Of a DNA stretch of 64,000 nucleotides, positions 47,919 to 58,313 are shown piece by piece (within the stretch, counting starts at the first letter, position 1; every line of letters starts with the position of its first letter). The position numbers were made by a program, and so were the translations under genes. The notes under the pieces were generated by a model. It saw nothing but the letters and a program-made list of their open reading frames with translations. It made no database searches and had not been told where the DNA came from. The stretch is from Marinimicrobium hydrolyticum (lineage in GTDB: Bacteria; Pseudomonadota; Gammaproteobacteria; Pseudomonadales; Cellvibrionaceae). The DNA is taken from contig NZ_JAVDDU010000001.1 in the NCBI RefSeq assembly GCF_030848505.1, positions 1-64,000 of the forward strand, written 5' to 3'.

Positions 47919-48857
47919 TTATACATTCTGTAGCCACTGCTCGAAATCGCTTTCCTGCCATTGGCTGAGTAGCTGAATTCCGGCTTCCACCACCTGCAGG
48001 TAAACATCAATGATATCCGTAGCGACGCTGAACAGTCGGTTGCTGTCGGCGTGAATTTTTTCTCCGGTGAGTACATCAGTCTCCACCATGTTGAGAAGAA
48101 ACATCAGCTTCAGCTCATAACTTTTCAATTGTCCTAAGGGGCCGAAATGGTTGCCCAGTAGACCGTCCAGGCGTCGCGTTTGGTGGCGCAACTTCTCGTT
48201 ATTAACGCGTGTGTTCTGGATGACGTAGCGGAGCTTGCCATCGTGATGGCTGTCGCAAAAACCGATGGCCGCCGCATAGCTGGCCAAGGCGCGAATGCGG
48301 CCAATTTGCTCAACCACGGACGGGAGCAGGCGCGTGGTGAAATGCAGAAGCTCCAAACGTTGCACGCGGTTGGGTTGTTGGTCAGAGTCCCCTGCTGCGA
48401 TTGGGGCGTCAACTGACGTGGAAACCGGTTGCTCCAGCCCTCGGGACAGGCCGGTCACCATGGACAGCAGTTGCTCAATCAAATGGCAGTGAAGTTCATA
48501 ATTATCGATAACACTGTCTTGCTGCCAGTCGTGGCTGATGGTTGCCCAGGCCCCTTGCAGGTTTTCACGCTCCCGGTCGGTTAGCAACTGAGTATCCCTG
48601 GCGAACGCCTGCAGAGCCAATAAGCGCCGCTGCAACTGTAACTGCAGGCGATCAAAATCGGCCTTAAAGAGCGTGTTGCCGCCCAGCAAAGCCATGCTCA
48701 TGCCCCGGTGCCGCTGAGCGGCCTTGATGAGCTGAACCAGTTGTCGGATGAGCTCCAGAGCGTCCCTGCGCTCCCGATACAGCGCACAAAAACGTTCAAA
48801 TACTCTGGCATCGGTGCTGGAATCTGGTGCAGACGTTGTGTGGTTATGCGCGATCAT
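47919..48857 (-). CDS. All-helical protein, possible NIT-like domain, unknown
   Basis: A 312-residue soluble protein predicted to be almost wholly alpha-helical. Residues 40-75 (LIKAAQRHRGMSMALLGGN) resemble the ERGLS-type motif of nitrate-sensing (NIT) helical bundles, but the match is partial. There is no kinase, GGDEF, HTH or membrane helix. It stands on its own on the minus strand, divergent from a DUF3617 protein. I cannot name a family. Confidence 0.7.
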   Translation of the reverse strand: MIAHNHTTSAPDSSTDARVFERFCALYRERRDALELIRQLVQLIKAAQRHRGMSMALLGGNTLFKADFDRLQLQLQRRLLALQAFARDTQLLTDRERENLQGAWATISHDWQQDSVIDNYELHCHLIEQLLSMVTGLSRGLEQPVSTSVDAPIAAGDSDQQPNRVQRLELLHFTTRLLPSVVEQIGRIRALASYAAAIGFCDSHHDGKLRYVIQNTRVNNEKLRHQTRRLDGLLGNHFGPLGQLKSYELKLMFLLNMVETDVLTGEKIHADSNRLFSVATDIIDVYLQVVEAGIQLLSQWQESDFEQWLQNV

Positions 48858-49091
48858 AGTGCTTCCGAAGTAGAATTTGCTCCAAAGCCTGGACCCTAAG
48901 TGACGGGGGCAAAGCTTTCCGGAGGTTGGAGAGGACTCAGCAACACTTGTGCCAGTTGCTCGCTAAGCAGGCAAACTTGGCGCCTCAAAGCCCTGTTTGC
49001 GCAGCGGGCGCGAATGGGGCACACTCAAGGATCGCCGCCTTTTTTTGGCGCAGTAATTAACTTCAAGCCACTACTCATCAGGGAAGCCACT

Positions 49092-49625
49092 ATGAAAACG
49101 ATCAAGTACCTTAGTCTGGGGGTTGGACTTGCGTTTGCATCCGGTCCTTTATTTGCCAACGAATTCCCCAACATTAAACCGGGGCTCTGGGAGCACAAAG
49201 TTGAGATGGAAAGTGAAGGTGGAGAGTTGGAGGAGGCCATGGCAGAAGCCAGGCAACAAATGGAACAACAAATGGCCGATATGCCGCCGGCCCAGCGAGA
49301 AATGATGGAACAAATGATGGAAGAGCAGGGCATGAGCTTCGATTTAAGTGATCAACGCTTTGAAAGCTGTGTGACAGAAGAGCAAGCTCAAGCCGGTGAA
49401 TTCGACATTGCCGACGAAGACTGTGATCAGAACATCATCACCCAGAGTGACGAACGCATTGAAATGGAGTTTGCCTGCCCAGACGGTGAACGCGGGCGCG
49501 GTGAAATGGTGATGCACAGTGATGAGCACTACACCGGAGACTTCCAGCTGGAAACGGATATGGAGGGTAAGCCAGTGACGCTAAATCTCCGTCAGGAAGG
49601 ACGCTGGCTACAGGAGGACTGCTGA
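49092..49625 (+). CDS. DUF3617 family exported protein
   Basis: A 177-residue exported protein of the DUF3617 type, common in soil and marine proteobacteria with unknown function. The signal peptide is residues 1-22 (ending LFANEF). PNIKPGLWEHKVEME is the family start motif. A Met/Gln/Glu-rich acidic helical insert (about 43-85) follows, then the beta-sheet part with two conserved cysteines (FESCVTEEQA, DEDCDQN) and a C-terminal Cys. The frame is open far upstream, but the signal peptide begins at ATG 49092 with AGGGAAG upstream. Confidence 0.85.
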   Translation: MKTIKYLSLGVGLAFASGPLFANEFPNIKPGLWEHKVEMESEGGELEEAMAEARQQMEQQMADMPPAQREMMEQMMEEQGMSFDLSDQRFESCVTEEQAQAGEFDIADEDCDQNIITQSDERIEMEFACPDGERGRGEMVMHSDEHYTGDFQLETDMEGKPVTLNLRQEGRWLQEDC

Positions 49626-49680
49626 GGCGTGCGGTGACGTTCGCGGTGCAGACTGCCCCCATGGTTGGCGCGTCCCGCTC

Positions 49681-49714
49681 TTTTAACCCGGCAACGACGC
49701 TTGCCGGGTTAAAA
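49681..49714. terminator. Perfect 14-bp hairpin between convergent genes
   Basis: TTTTAACCCGGCAA (49681-49694) and TTGCCGGGTTAAAA (49701-49714) are exact reverse complements around a 6-nt loop. It lies between the DUF3617 gene and the minus-strand ZIP transporter gene, almost touching the latter's stop. The A/T ends could give a shared, bidirectional transcript end. Confidence 0.7.
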
Positions 49715-49715
49715 G

Positions 49716-50504
49716 CTAAGCCAACGCCGTATCCAGAATCATCATCAAGCCAAAGCCTGCCATCAATGAAAATGTGGCGGCGTGCTCGTGGCCGTCCTTG
49801 TGAGTTTCGGGAATAATCTCGTTGCTGATAATGAAGATCATGGCGCCCGCCGCGCCGCCAAGAATCCAAGGTAGTATGGGTGTGGCGATGGACACCAGGG
49901 TAGCACCAAACAAGCCGCCCACAGGTTCGATAAAACCCGTCCCAGCCGCCACCGCAAATCCGAACAGGCGAGAATAGCCGATGGAATAAAGCGCCACTGC
50001 AACGGCCAGCCCCTCGGGAATATTTTGCAGGAAAATACCTACCGCTAATGGAATACCACTAGAAACTTCCCCTCCGGCGAAGCCCACCCCGACGGCCATA
50101 CCTTCGGGAAAATTATGCAGAGCTATGGCGATCACAAATAACCAAATTCCCCCAATTCGCTTGGAGTCTTTTCCCTCGCGCCCTTTAAAAAAATGCTGGT
50201 GGGGCGTGAATGCGTGAATAAGAGCCAACACCGCCGCTCCCAGGAGCATGCCTAGGGAAACCACTGTCGCAGCACCGCCAGCGCCCAAGCCCTGAGCTTC
50301 GCCGTGCGCTATGCCGGGCAGCAGCAGTGAGAACACGGACGCCGCCAGCATAACGCCGGCCGCCGAGCTCAAAAGCATGTCCTGTGCGCGCACCGAGAGT
50401 GCCTTCACCGTCCAGATGAGTACCGCCCCTACAATGGTGCCCAGACTCGCCAGGAGACTCGCCAAACTTCCGATAAAAATGACGTTGTCCGAATGCTCGA
50501 TCAT
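49716..50504 (-). CDS. ZIP family divalent metal transporter
   Basis: A 262-residue inner-membrane transporter of the ZIP (ZupT/GufA) family, importing zinc or other divalent metals. The metal-site helix IALHNFPEGMAVGVGF and the following IFLQNIPEGLAVAVAL form the binuclear center; a His-containing loop (HAFTPHQHFF) lies between. About eight membrane helices. ATG 50525 is in frame, but GGAGG sits 4 bp before the ATG at 50504, so this start is chosen. The metal cannot be named. Confidence 0.93.
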   Translation of the reverse strand: MIEHSDNVIFIGSLASLLASLGTIVGAVLIWTVKALSVRAQDMLLSSAAGVMLAASVFSLLLPGIAHGEAQGLGAGGAATVVSLGMLLGAAVLALIHAFTPHQHFFKGREGKDSKRIGGIWLFVIAIALHNFPEGMAVGVGFAGGEVSSGIPLAVGIFLQNIPEGLAVAVALYSIGYSRLFGFAVAAGTGFIEPVGGLFGATLVSIATPILPWILGGAAGAMIFIISNEIIPETHKDGHEHAATFSLMAGFGLMMILDTALA

Positions 50505-50686
50505 AAACCTCCAAAGAATAACCACTCAGCTCAGTCGCGGCTCTATTACTCTAGGCGTTGGGTGTTGCCAAAAATGCATCAGTCGCGCAATATGCAGTCC
50601 TGATTGAATCACACTGATGGCCCGTTCGCACATCTTGCCGCGCGCCGTTTTGAAAATGCAAGCGCACACCAGTAAGGATCATACCC

Positions 50687-52363
50687 ATGAGTAAAGACCA
50701 TCGCCGCCGCTATTCCAGCCAAGTTGTTGACGGCTTAAGCAAAGCACCCGGCCGCGCCATGTTGCGCGCCGTCGGCTTCGACGATGAGGACTTTAAAAAA
50801 CCGCAGGTGGGTATTGCCTCGACCTGGAGCACCCTCACCCCGTGCAACATGCACATCGATGGCCTGGCGGTGGACGCCGGTCGCGGCGCCGACGAAGCGG
50901 GCGGCAAGAGCATGATCTTCAATACCATTACCATCTCTGATGGCATCGCCAATGGTACAGAGGGCATGAAATATTCTCTGGTGTCCCGGGAAGTGATCGC
51001 CGACTCCATTGAGACCGTGGCGGGCTGCGAAGGGTTTGACGGCCTGGTGGCCATCGGCGGTTGCGATAAAAATATGCCCGGTTGCATTATGGGGCTGGCG
51101 CGCTTGAATCGGCCGTCGGTGTTTGTGTATGGCGGCACCATTCGCCCCGGCGCCAACCACACCGACATTATCTCTGTCTTTGAGGCCGTAGGCGCGCACG
51201 CCAAAGGCGATATGTCGCTGATTGAAGTGAAACAGGTTGAAGAGACCGCCATTCCCGGACCAGGCTCGTGCGGCGGCATGTATACCGCCAACACCATGGC
51301 CTCGGCCATTGAGGCTATGGGCATGAGTTTGCCCGGCAGCTCCGCGCAGGATGCGATTTCCGACAGCAAATTAGTCGATTGTCGCGCGGCTGGCGCGGCG
51401 GTTTTGGAGCTGTTGGAAAAAGACATCAAGCCCAGCGATATCATGACTCGGGAAGCATTCGAAAACGCCATCACCGTGGTGATCGCTTTGGGTGGTTCCA
51501 CCAACGCTGTTTTGCACTTGCTGGCCATGGCCTACACGATTGACGTGGAGCTGACGTTGGACGACTTCGTGCGCATCGGTAAGCGTGTGCCCGTGGTGGC
51601 GGATTTGCGCCCCAGCGGTCAGTACATGATGTCCGAGCTGGTAGCCATCGGCGGCATTCAACCGCTGATGAAGATGCTTTTGGAGGCCGGCTTGCTGCAC
51701 GGCGACTGTATGACCGTCACCGGCAAGACCCTGGCGGAAAACCTGGCCAGTGTGCAGCCTTACCCCGACGGTCAGGACATCATCCGCGCGCTCAACCAGC
51801 CGATCAAAAAAGACAGCCACCTGCGGATTCTGTACGGCAATCTGGCGCCCACGGGCGCAGTAGCAAAAATTACTGGCAAAGAGGGTACCCACTTCACCGG
51901 GCGTGCCCGAGTGTTCCACTCGGAAGAAGAGACACTGGACAACATCCTCGACGGCACTGTGCAAGCCGGCGACGTGCTCGTGATCCGCTACGAGGGGCCA
52001 AAGGGCGGGCCGGGTATGCGCGAGATGCTCAGCCCCACATCGGCCATTATCGGCAAGGGCTTGGGCAGTTCCGTGGCGTTGATAACCGATGGCCGCTTCT
52101 CCGGCGGCAGCCATGGCTTCGTGGTGGGCCACGTTACGCCTGAAGCGGCTGAGGGTGGCCCCATTGCGCTGGTTGAAGATGGCGATACCATCATTATTGA
52201 CGCCGAAGCCAATCAAATCACACTGGACATCAGTGATGAGGAAATGCAGCAGCGTAAATCCCGCTGGCAGCCGCCTGAGCCTCGGTACACGCGTGGCGTC
52301 CTGGCCAAGTTTGCGCGCACCGTGTGTTCAGCATCAGAGGGCGCTGTTACCGATAAGGGCTAG
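50687..52363 (+). CDS. ilvD: Dihydroxy-acid dehydratase
   Basis: A 558-residue Fe-S dehydratase, the third step in valine, leucine and isoleucine synthesis. The cluster cysteines are in [29 protein letters not shown] and [17 protein letters not shown]. The length is that of the shorter [2Fe-2S] class rather than the 616-residue E. coli type. AAGGA is 8 bp ahead of the ATG. It stands alone, without other ilv genes. A terminator follows. Confidence 0.97.
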   Translation: MSKDHRRRYSSQVVDGLSKAPGRAMLRAVGFDDEDFKKPQVGIASTWSTLTPCNMHIDGLAVDAGRGADEAGGKSMIFNTITISDGIANGTEGMKYSLVSREVIADSIETVAGCEGFDGLVAIGGCDKNMPGCIMGLARLNRPSVFVYGGTIRPGANHTDIISVFEAVGAHAKGDMSLIEVKQVEETAIPGPGSCGGMYTANTMASAIEAMGMSLPGSSAQDAISDSKLVDCRAAGAAVLELLEKDIKPSDIMTREAFENAITVVIALGGSTNAVLHLLAMAYTIDVELTLDDFVRIGKRVPVVADLRPSGQYMMSELVAIGGIQPLMKMLLEAGLLHGDCMTVTGKTLAENLASVQPYPDGQDIIRALNQPIKKDSHLRILYGNLAPTGAVAKITGKEGTHFTGRARVFHSEEETLDNILDGTVQAGDVLVIRYEGPKGGPGMREMLSPTSAIIGKGLGSSVALITDGRFSGGSHGFVVGHVTPEAAEGGPIALVEDGDTIIIDAEANQITLDISDEEMQQRKSRWQPPEPRYTRGVLAKFARTVCSASEGAVTDKG

Positions 52364-52383
52364 TAAAAGGGCTAGCAGCAGGC

Positions 52384-52432
52384 GTCGGAGCCGGTCAGCT
52401 TTGCTGCACCGGCTCCCGACGACGGGTTTTTT
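52384..52432 (+). terminator. Intrinsic terminator after ilvD
   Basis: GTCGGAGCCGGT pairs with ACCGGCTC-C-CGAC with one bulged base, CAGC/GCTG extends the stem inside, and six T follow at 52427-52432. The hairpin overlaps the 3' end of the convergent amidotransferase gene. Confidence 0.65.
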
Positions 52433-53132
52433 GCTGACTGGCCACGATGGCGTCAACCACTTGGCTTAGCACTTGGTTTGGTCCGGCAAAATACGCGGGC
52501 AGGGCGCTGATGTCTTCCGGGCTCTGGACGTAGTGAGAGCCGTCCAGTTCATCCCCGCAATTTTCCAGAATGGCTTGTGCCAGTTGAGGCGTCGTTTCCA
52601 GGTGGCACTGAAAGCCAAACACCCGATCATCGAGGCAGAACGCTTGATTTTGACAGGCTTCGCTGCTGAGCAATAGTTGAGCACCCGGCGGCAGTTCAAA
52701 GCTGTCCCCGTGCCAATGAAAGGCGTCAAACTGATCAGGCAGGATCGACGTAAGTATTGAGTTGTCCGCCGCGGGCTGTCGCCGTACGGGAAACCAGCCA
52801 ATTTCCTTATAGCCCATGGGCTCCACTTTGGCACCCAGGGCTCTGGCGATAAGCTGCGCCCCAAGACAGATACCGATAACGACTTTACCCGCATCGATAG
52901 CGCCGTGAATGAGAGCTTTTTCGGCTTTCAGCCAGGGATAGGAGGTCTCGTCGTCCACATTCATGGGGCCGCCCATAATCACCAACCAGTCGAAACTGTC
53001 CAGCTCGGGGGCGCTTTCGCCTTTATACCAACGGGTAGCTTCTGTGCTCCACCCTCTGCGATGAAAGTCATCCAACATACTTCCCAAGCCCTCGAAGGGC
53101 ACATGTTGCAGATAGCGAACTCGAGTCGTCAC
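52395..53132 (-). CDS. Class I glutamine amidotransferase (GATase)
   Basis: A 245-residue stand-alone GATase of the type close to GMP-synthase amidotransferase and gamma-glutamyl hydrolases of unassigned substrate. The nucleophile elbow is GICLGAQL (Cys near residue 88), and the catalytic His/Glu are in FGFQCHLETT near residue 178. GGPMNVDD near residue 55 is the oxyanion strand. The start is GTG, with TAGGAGA 5 bp before it. No synthetase partner adjoins it, so it may hydrolyse an amide or gamma-glutamyl compound itself. Confidence 0.9.
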   Translation of the reverse strand: MTTRVRYLQHVPFEGLGSMLDDFHRRGWSTEATRWYKGESAPELDSFDWLVIMGGPMNVDDETSYPWLKAEKALIHGAIDAGKVVIGICLGAQLIARALGAKVEPMGYKEIGWFPVRRQPAADNSILTSILPDQFDAFHWHGDSFELPPGAQLLLSSEACQNQAFCLDDRVFGFQCHLETTPQLAQAILENCGDELDGSHYVQSPEDISALPAYFAGPNQVLSQVVDAIVASQQKTRRREPVQQS

Positions 53133-53248
53133 AGTGTTCTCCTATAGGTGGACGGGGGCTCCGTGCTTGATTGGTGATGGGCCATAATAGTACCCCAGGC
53201 GGCCGCCCTGACCCAGCCCCGGATTGGGAGATGTTCGCCCGTTTCGTG

Positions 53249-53254
53249 TATAAT
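53249..53254 (+). promoter_or_regulatory. Putative -10 element of the DEAD-box gene
   Basis: A perfect TATAAT lies 32 bp before the TTG start of the helicase gene. The -35 region is poor (nearest TTGGGA at a 19-bp spacing), so recognition may need an activator or an extended contact. Confidence 0.4.
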
Positions 53255-53285
53255 CCGCCCACATTTTGTTCAACAGGTAATCATT

Positions 53286-54836
53286 TTGATTGGCAAACTC
53301 CTTAATAGACTAACGGGAAACAACGCTGCCGGGAGCGATTCCGACGCCCCGTCCCAAGGGCGGAGCCAGAAAGAAAAGACTGCAACGCGGCCTCGCAACG
53401 CCTCAAACGGCGCCAAGAGCGAGCCGGAAATCGGCGCTCAACCAGACAAGTCTCCGCGCTCGCGCACCCGTTCACGCGGTGGTCGCAACCGCAGGCGCAA
53501 CAGCGGCGCCAAACAAGCCCCCTGGGATATTTCCCAATTCCCCGTGCCGGAAGTCCCCGGCAAAACGCGCTTTCATGACATGGGGCTGGAAACCAGCTTA
53601 ATGCACGCCATTGCCGACCTGAAGTTCGAGTACTGCTCGCCCATTCAGGCGCAATCTCTACCCTTGGCCCTGCAGGGGCGCGACGTTGTGGGCAAGGCAC
53701 AGACGGGTACCGGTAAAACTGCCGCGTTTCTCACCGCCATCATTGATGACTTGCTAAAAAACCCCATTCCGGAACAGCGCTATGCGGGCGAAGCTCGGGC
53801 GCTGATCATTGCTCCCACGCGCGAGTTGGTTATGCAAATCGCCGAGGATGCCAAGCTGCTGTGCAAATACACGGATCTGAAAATCCACACACTTGTGGGC
53901 GGTATGGATTACAGCAAGCAACAACATCGCTTGCACGACACCTTGGTCGACATTCTGGTAGCCACCCCCGGCCGCTTGCTGGATTTCTGCCGCAAGCAGG
54001 ATGTGTATCTGGATCAGTTGGAAATACTCGTCATTGACGAAGCCGATCGAATGTTGGATATGGGGTTTATTCCGCAGGTGCGGCAAATCGTTCGGCAAAC
54101 GCCGAAGCGGGAAGATCGACAAACACTGTTTTTCTCCGCCACGTTTACCGACGAAGTGCAACGGTTGGTGGAGCAGTGGACTCACGAACCCACGACCATT
54201 GAAATCGAACCGGAGAGCGTGGCGACGGATACCGTAACCCAGCGGGTGTACTTGGTTTCCACTGAAGAAAAGTACACGCTTTTATACAATCTGATTCGCC
54301 ATGAGGATGTCGAGAGCTTGATTGTCTTCGCCAATCGACGCGACCAGTGTCGGGATTTGCAAGATAAGCTGGAGCGGCACGACGTGAAGGCCGGATTGTT
54401 GTCCGGCGAAATCCCTCAGAACAAACGCGTAGCCACGCTTGAAGCTTTCAAGAACGGTACGTTAAAAGTACTGGTAGCCACCGACGTGGCCGGCAGGGGT
54501 ATACATATCAGCGGTATCAGCCACGTAGTGAATTTCACCCTGCCTGAAGAGCCCGAAGACTATGTGCACCGTATCGGAAGAACTGGCCGGGCCGGTAAAT
54601 TGGGAACCTCGGTCAGTTTCGCCTGCGAAGACGACGCCTTCCTGCTGGAGCCCATTGGTAAGTTGCTGGGAGAGCCCATCAAGTGCACACAACCCCCTGA
54701 GGAACTGCTCGCGGAAACGCCGCCCCTTAAGCCGTCATCCCGACAGCGTTCCAGTGGTCCCCGCTCTGGAGGCTCGCGTTCAAGTGGGTCGCGCTCGGGT
54801 GGCGGTGCCAGGAGAAGTCCTCGCCGACCATCCTGA
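53286..54836 (+). CDS. DEAD-box RNA helicase, RhlB-like
   Basis: A 516-residue ATP-dependent RNA helicase. Motifs in order: Q-motif [26 protein letters not shown], Ia PTRELVMQI, Ib [57 protein letters not shown]. Residues 1-85 are a basic N-terminal extension ([14 protein letters not shown]) and the C-terminus is Ser/Arg/Gly-rich, both likely RNA-binding. The layout fits RhlB/RhlE in Pseudomonas; RhlB is a degradosome partner. The start is TTG at 53286 with AGGTAA 7 bp upstream. Confidence 0.93.
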   Translation: MIGKLLNRLTGNNAAGSDSDAPSQGRSQKEKTATRPRNASNGAKSEPEIGAQPDKSPRSRTRSRGGRNRRRNSGAKQAPWDISQFPVPEVPGKTRFHDMGLETSLMHAIADLKFEYCSPIQAQSLPLALQGRDVVGKAQTGTGKTAAFLTAIIDDLLKNPIPEQRYAGEARALIIAPTRELVMQIAEDAKLLCKYTDLKIHTLVGGMDYSKQQHRLHDTLVDILVATPGRLLDFCRKQDVYLDQLEILVIDEADRMLDMGFIPQVRQIVRQTPKREDRQTLFFSATFTDEVQRLVEQWTHEPTTIEIEPESVATDTVTQRVYLVSTEEKYTLLYNLIRHEDVESLIVFANRRDQCRDLQDKLERHDVKAGLLSGEIPQNKRVATLEAFKNGTLKVLVATDVAGRGIHISGISHVVNFTLPEEPEDYVHRIGRTGRAGKLGTSVSFACEDDAFLLEPIGKLLGEPIKCTQPPEELLAETPPLKPSSRQRSSGPRSGGSRSSGSRSGGGARRSPRRPS

Positions 54837-55020
54837 GGGAAGCTGTTAAATTCCCGCGCTTGTGAGTCCAGCAACTTGTCGTTGTGTGGTTCACGGCTTG
54901 TATTTTTGACACCGTGGTTGCTACTATCAGTTAGCTTCGCGGGTCAGTCTCGGATGACTTTGTCTTTAGCTAAACTATTAGGCTACCCCCGTAGCCTTTT
55001 CACCCAACGCGACAGAGGAT

Positions 55021-55713
55021 GTGTTTGTGTTTGGACGAACTCACACCGTGCCTTCCACCGGCAAATTTAGCCGCCTATTACGCCGCGCCTTCAGAGGCTC
55101 GAATCATTCCCCTCACTTTACCAGCTCACAGGATTATTGGGAGCAGCGCTACGCTTTAGGTGGCCACTCAGGCGCTGGTTCCTATCGAAAGTTTGCGGAG
55201 TTCAAAGCCGAGGTGCTTAATCGCTTTGTTTCGAAACAAGCCATTGAAAGTGTTATCGAGTTTGGGTGTGGTGATGGCAATCAGCTCTTGCTGGCCGAGT
55301 ATCCACGCTATTTGGGCATAGACGTCAGCCCAACCGCGGTTGATTTGTGCCGCGAGCTGTTTCGTTCCGATGACACAAAAGAGTTTTTACCCTTGAGCGA
55401 CTATGCTCAGGAAAGTGCGGATCTAACGTTGTCATTAGACGTGATCTACCACTTGGTCGAGGATGAGGTGTTTACCGAGTATATGCGGACTCTGTTCGCC
55501 GCCGCGCAGCGCTATGTCATTATTTACGCCAGCAACTTTGACGACCCGGAGCGGCAGGTTGGCCCGCATGTGCGTCACCGAAAATTCACCCGTTGGGTGG
55601 AGTCAGAGCTGCCGCAGTGGCAACTCCAAGAACACATCCCGAACAAATACCCCTACCGTGGAAACTACAAAAAAGGCTCCTTTGCAGACTTTTACGTCTA
55701 CGAAAAAGCCTGA
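55021..55713 (+). CDS. Class I SAM-dependent methyltransferase
   Basis: A 230-residue methyltransferase. Residues 35-75 begin a conserved segment (TSSQDYWEQRYALGGHSGAGS), followed by the SAM loop VIEFGCGDGNQLLLA near residue 80 and the acidic pair IDVS near residue 97. The class acts on small molecules or sugars; the C-terminal HRKFTRWVESELPQWQ is shared by a group of uncharacterised proteins. Start is either GTG 55021 or GTG 55027, the latter better spaced from AGAGGA. The target is unknown. It faces an MFS gene 12 bp away. Confidence 0.88.
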   Translation: MFVFGRTHTVPSTGKFSRLLRRAFRGSNHSPHFTSSQDYWEQRYALGGHSGAGSYRKFAEFKAEVLNRFVSKQAIESVIEFGCGDGNQLLLAEYPRYLGIDVSPTAVDLCRELFRSDDTKEFLPLSDYAQESADLTLSLDVIYHLVEDEVFTEYMRTLFAAAQRYVIIYASNFDDPERQVGPHVRHRKFTRWVESELPQWQLQEHIPNKYPYRGNYKKGSFADFYVYEKA

Positions 55714-55724
55714 TGTGTGAGCGG

Positions 55725-56993
55725 CTAAGGCGCCGGGCGTGGTTCGCTCGGCGAGTTGATATCTTCGATGTCGGGTGCGCGCGGATCCAATTCAGCCAAA
55801 CCTAAGGTGGCCTCTGGAGTAATGGTAATAAATTGTTCCTGATCGGCGACCGCCACCGTGGGCTTCGCACGGCCAACCGTTAAAAAAGCGATTAACCCGC
55901 CCAGGACCACCGCGTTGCTGACAAACAACCCGCGCGGTCCCAGTACATCCATAAACGCAGCACTAAGCAGTGGCCCAACACAGCTACCCACGCCGTAGCT
56001 TAAGAGTAAGGCGGTGCTGGCAGCGGTGATTTGGTGGCTTTCCATCAAATCATTGGTGATGGCAACAGCGATGGGGTAAAGGGTCGCGCTAATGCCAATA
56101 AAAACACCGACCGAAAAAACCAACAGCGGCATACTGAAGCCTCCAACCAGTGCGGCGGACAAACTAGCGACACCAGCCACACAAGACATGGCGAGCATGA
56201 TGCGATTGCGATCAAAGTGATCGCACAGCCGGCCCACGGGCCAGGCCAGTAACATGGCGGCAATAATGGCGGCGACCATAAAGTTGGAAATTTCCCCCAC
56301 GTCCAACCCTATCTGGTTCCCGAATACCGGACCCATGGTGTAGAAGGAAGTAATCAGTATCCCCCCCACCAGAGCACCCAGGGCCCCGGCAGGGGAGACT
56401 CTGTACAGTCGCCGCAAGGACATTCGCTCACTGGGCTCAATGGTGGGGGACTCCCGCTTGGTCATAGAGAGCGGCACCACCGCCAGTACCACCAGTATGG
56501 CGGCCAGAGAGAACGGTATAAACCCGGCGGGGTCGGCAACTCGAATTAACACTTGTCCACCTGCCGTGGACAGGAAAAAAATCACTTGGTACACCGCGAA
56601 TAAGCTGGCTCGGTTCTGGTTGTTGGCTTTGCTGCTGAACCAGCTTTCCACCACGATCATCAGGCCGGCCATCACGAAACCCGCCAGTGCTCTAAGCAGA
56701 GCCCACAAGGAGATTTCCACTGCCAGCGGATGTACCAAAATCACTGCCGCCAGGACGGCGGCAAACACCGCGAAGGCCCGAATATGACCGACCTTGTTGA
56801 TAATCCGGTTGGCGTACAAGGAGCCAGCAACAAAGCCGAATGAATAGAACACCAAAATCCAGCCGATCACCCCGGAGCTGAACTCATCAATGCTCAGGCG
56901 GAGGCCGAGCACACTGGTCAAAAAGGCATTGCCGCTGACCAGCAAAATTATGCTGACAATAAGTGAAGACATGCCCAGGGCGGTTCTACCCAT
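55725..56993 (-). CDS. MFS transporter, YcaD-like
   Basis: A 422-residue major facilitator with twelve membrane helices, close to E. coli YcaD in the helix 4-5 segment MIVVESWFSSKANNQNRASL. It has no large substrate-binding insert, and the C-terminal tail is short and hydrophilic. An in-frame start at 57107 is open, but AAAGGAG lies 6 bp before the ATG at 56993, which begins the expected N-terminus (MGRTALGMSS). Substrate unknown. Confidence 0.9.
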   Translation of the reverse strand: MGRTALGMSSLIVSIILLVSGNAFLTSVLGLRLSIDEFSSGVIGWILVFYSFGFVAGSLYANRIINKVGHIRAFAVFAAVLAAVILVHPLAVEISLWALLRALAGFVMAGLMIVVESWFSSKANNQNRASLFAVYQVIFFLSTAGGQVLIRVADPAGFIPFSLAAILVVLAVVPLSMTKRESPTIEPSERMSLRRLYRVSPAGALGALVGGILITSFYTMGPVFGNQIGLDVGEISNFMVAAIIAAMLLAWPVGRLCDHFDRNRIMLAMSCVAGVASLSAALVGGFSMPLLVFSVGVFIGISATLYPIAVAITNDLMESHQITAASTALLLSYGVGSCVGPLLSAAFMDVLGPRGLFVSNAVVLGGLIAFLTVGRAKPTVAVADQEQFITITPEATLGLAELDPRAPDIEDINSPSEPRPAP

Positions 56994-57318
56994 GAATACT
57001 CCTTTCGGCGAGCTTACAGGCTGTTGATAATGATAGATCGCACAAAGATTTGCGATCAAAACTTGGGCGCTGAGCTGACGCGGCCCGCCACGCATAATCG
57101 GCAACATACCAAGGTCAAACGGTTTTTCAAAGGCTAGTTGCTTTGGCTTTCAGCAGCCCATTGGTTATGACGATCTGCTATTGAAGGATACGCGAAAACC
57201 CCACCGAAATTAAGGTACTCTTACAGACAGAGCTGATTGGGCCGGGCGAGCAGGCCCGAGCTGCTGACCTCACGGGATCGGGCAGGATGATCCGCCATGG
57301 CGACTGGAGGAAAGCAAA

Positions 57319-58281
57319 ATGCGTTTATTCGAAAACATCGTGTGTGTTGTAACCCCAGGGCATGAAGAGAGTGCGCCAACGTTGGCGCGTGCCATTACTC
57401 TGGCGCAAGAACACCGGGCCAAACTGTCCGTCGTGGATGTGATCCCCAGGGTGATGATCGGAGGCTGGACGCCTGATAGCGGCCCCTCTATGGGTGAAGC
57501 ACTGCTGGAAGTGACCGACGAGCGACGACGGGCATTGCGAGAATTTGTGGAGCCCTACCAAGAGCAGCTAACCTTTCAATCAGAGGTTCTGGCCGGTACC
57601 AGCTTTTTGGAAATTATCCGCGCGGTGATGCGCAATGGTTATGACCTGGTCATTAAGCCGGCGGAAAATCCCGGCATCCTGGAACGCGTATTTGGTAGCG
57701 ACGATATGCACTTATTGCGTAAATGTCCCTGCCCTGTGTGGCTGACTCATCCTGGAGAAAAGGCCAATTACAGCCGTGTGCTGGCTGCCGTCGACTTTGA
57801 TCCTGAGAATCCCGACCCTGTCGAGGATCAGCTCAACGGAGCGATATTACGGCTCGCGGCACTGCAAGCCTCGGCGGATGAAGCGGAGTTGCACATTGTG
57901 CATGCCTGGAGCGCTCCGGGTGAAATTAACCTGCGTCTGTGGAGTGAAGAGCCGGAACAACCCTCGGTGGTGGAGAACATCGCCGCCACCCATGAGTCGG
58001 GGTTGCAAGAGCTCGGAGAACAGGTAAAAACATTTTTAGGTCGGGACGACAGTCAAGCGCTTTCCCCCAAACTTCATCTGGTGCGTGGACGGGCCGATAA
58101 GGAAATTCCGGCTATGGCTCGCCAGCAGGCGGCGGATTTGGTGGTAATGGGCACTGTTGCCCGCACAGGTATCGCGGGTTTGTTGATTGGCAATACCGCC
58201 GAAGCCATCATTAACCAGTTGCAGTGTTCGCTGCTGGCGGTAAAGCCCGAGGGGTTTGAAACCCCTGTGGGGTTCGGCTGA
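57319..58281 (+). CDS. Tandem universal stress protein (UspE-like)
   Basis: A 320-residue protein with two USP domains (about residues 1-145 and 150-318), like UspE. The second domain keeps the ATP-binding loop motif VVMGTVARTGIAGLLIGNTAEAI-type G-2x-G-9x-G pattern; the first lacks a clear one (NPGILERVFGSD). Such proteins respond to starvation, oxidants or stationary phase. AGGAAAGC-type ribosome site 4 bp from the ATG. It is 32 bp upstream of a small membrane-protein gene and is probably cotranscribed. Confidence 0.93.
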   Translation: MRLFENIVCVVTPGHEESAPTLARAITLAQEHRAKLSVVDVIPRVMIGGWTPDSGPSMGEALLEVTDERRRALREFVEPYQEQLTFQSEVLAGTSFLEIIRAVMRNGYDLVIKPAENPGILERVFGSDDMHLLRKCPCPVWLTHPGEKANYSRVLAAVDFDPENPDPVEDQLNGAILRLAALQASADEAELHIVHAWSAPGEINLRLWSEEPEQPSVVENIAATHESGLQELGEQVKTFLGRDDSQALSPKLHLVRGRADKEIPAMARQQAADLVVMGTVARTGIAGLLIGNTAEAIINQLQCSLLAVKPEGFETPVGFG

Positions 58282-58313
58282 GAGATGCACTGCGTCAGTA
58301 CTGGGGGGGAAGT

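Noticed and set aside
50710-51528. 272-residue frame antisense to ilvD
   Set aside because: ilvD motifs on the plus strand are complete; the antisense frame has no start signal and a Ser/Pro/Met-rich composition.
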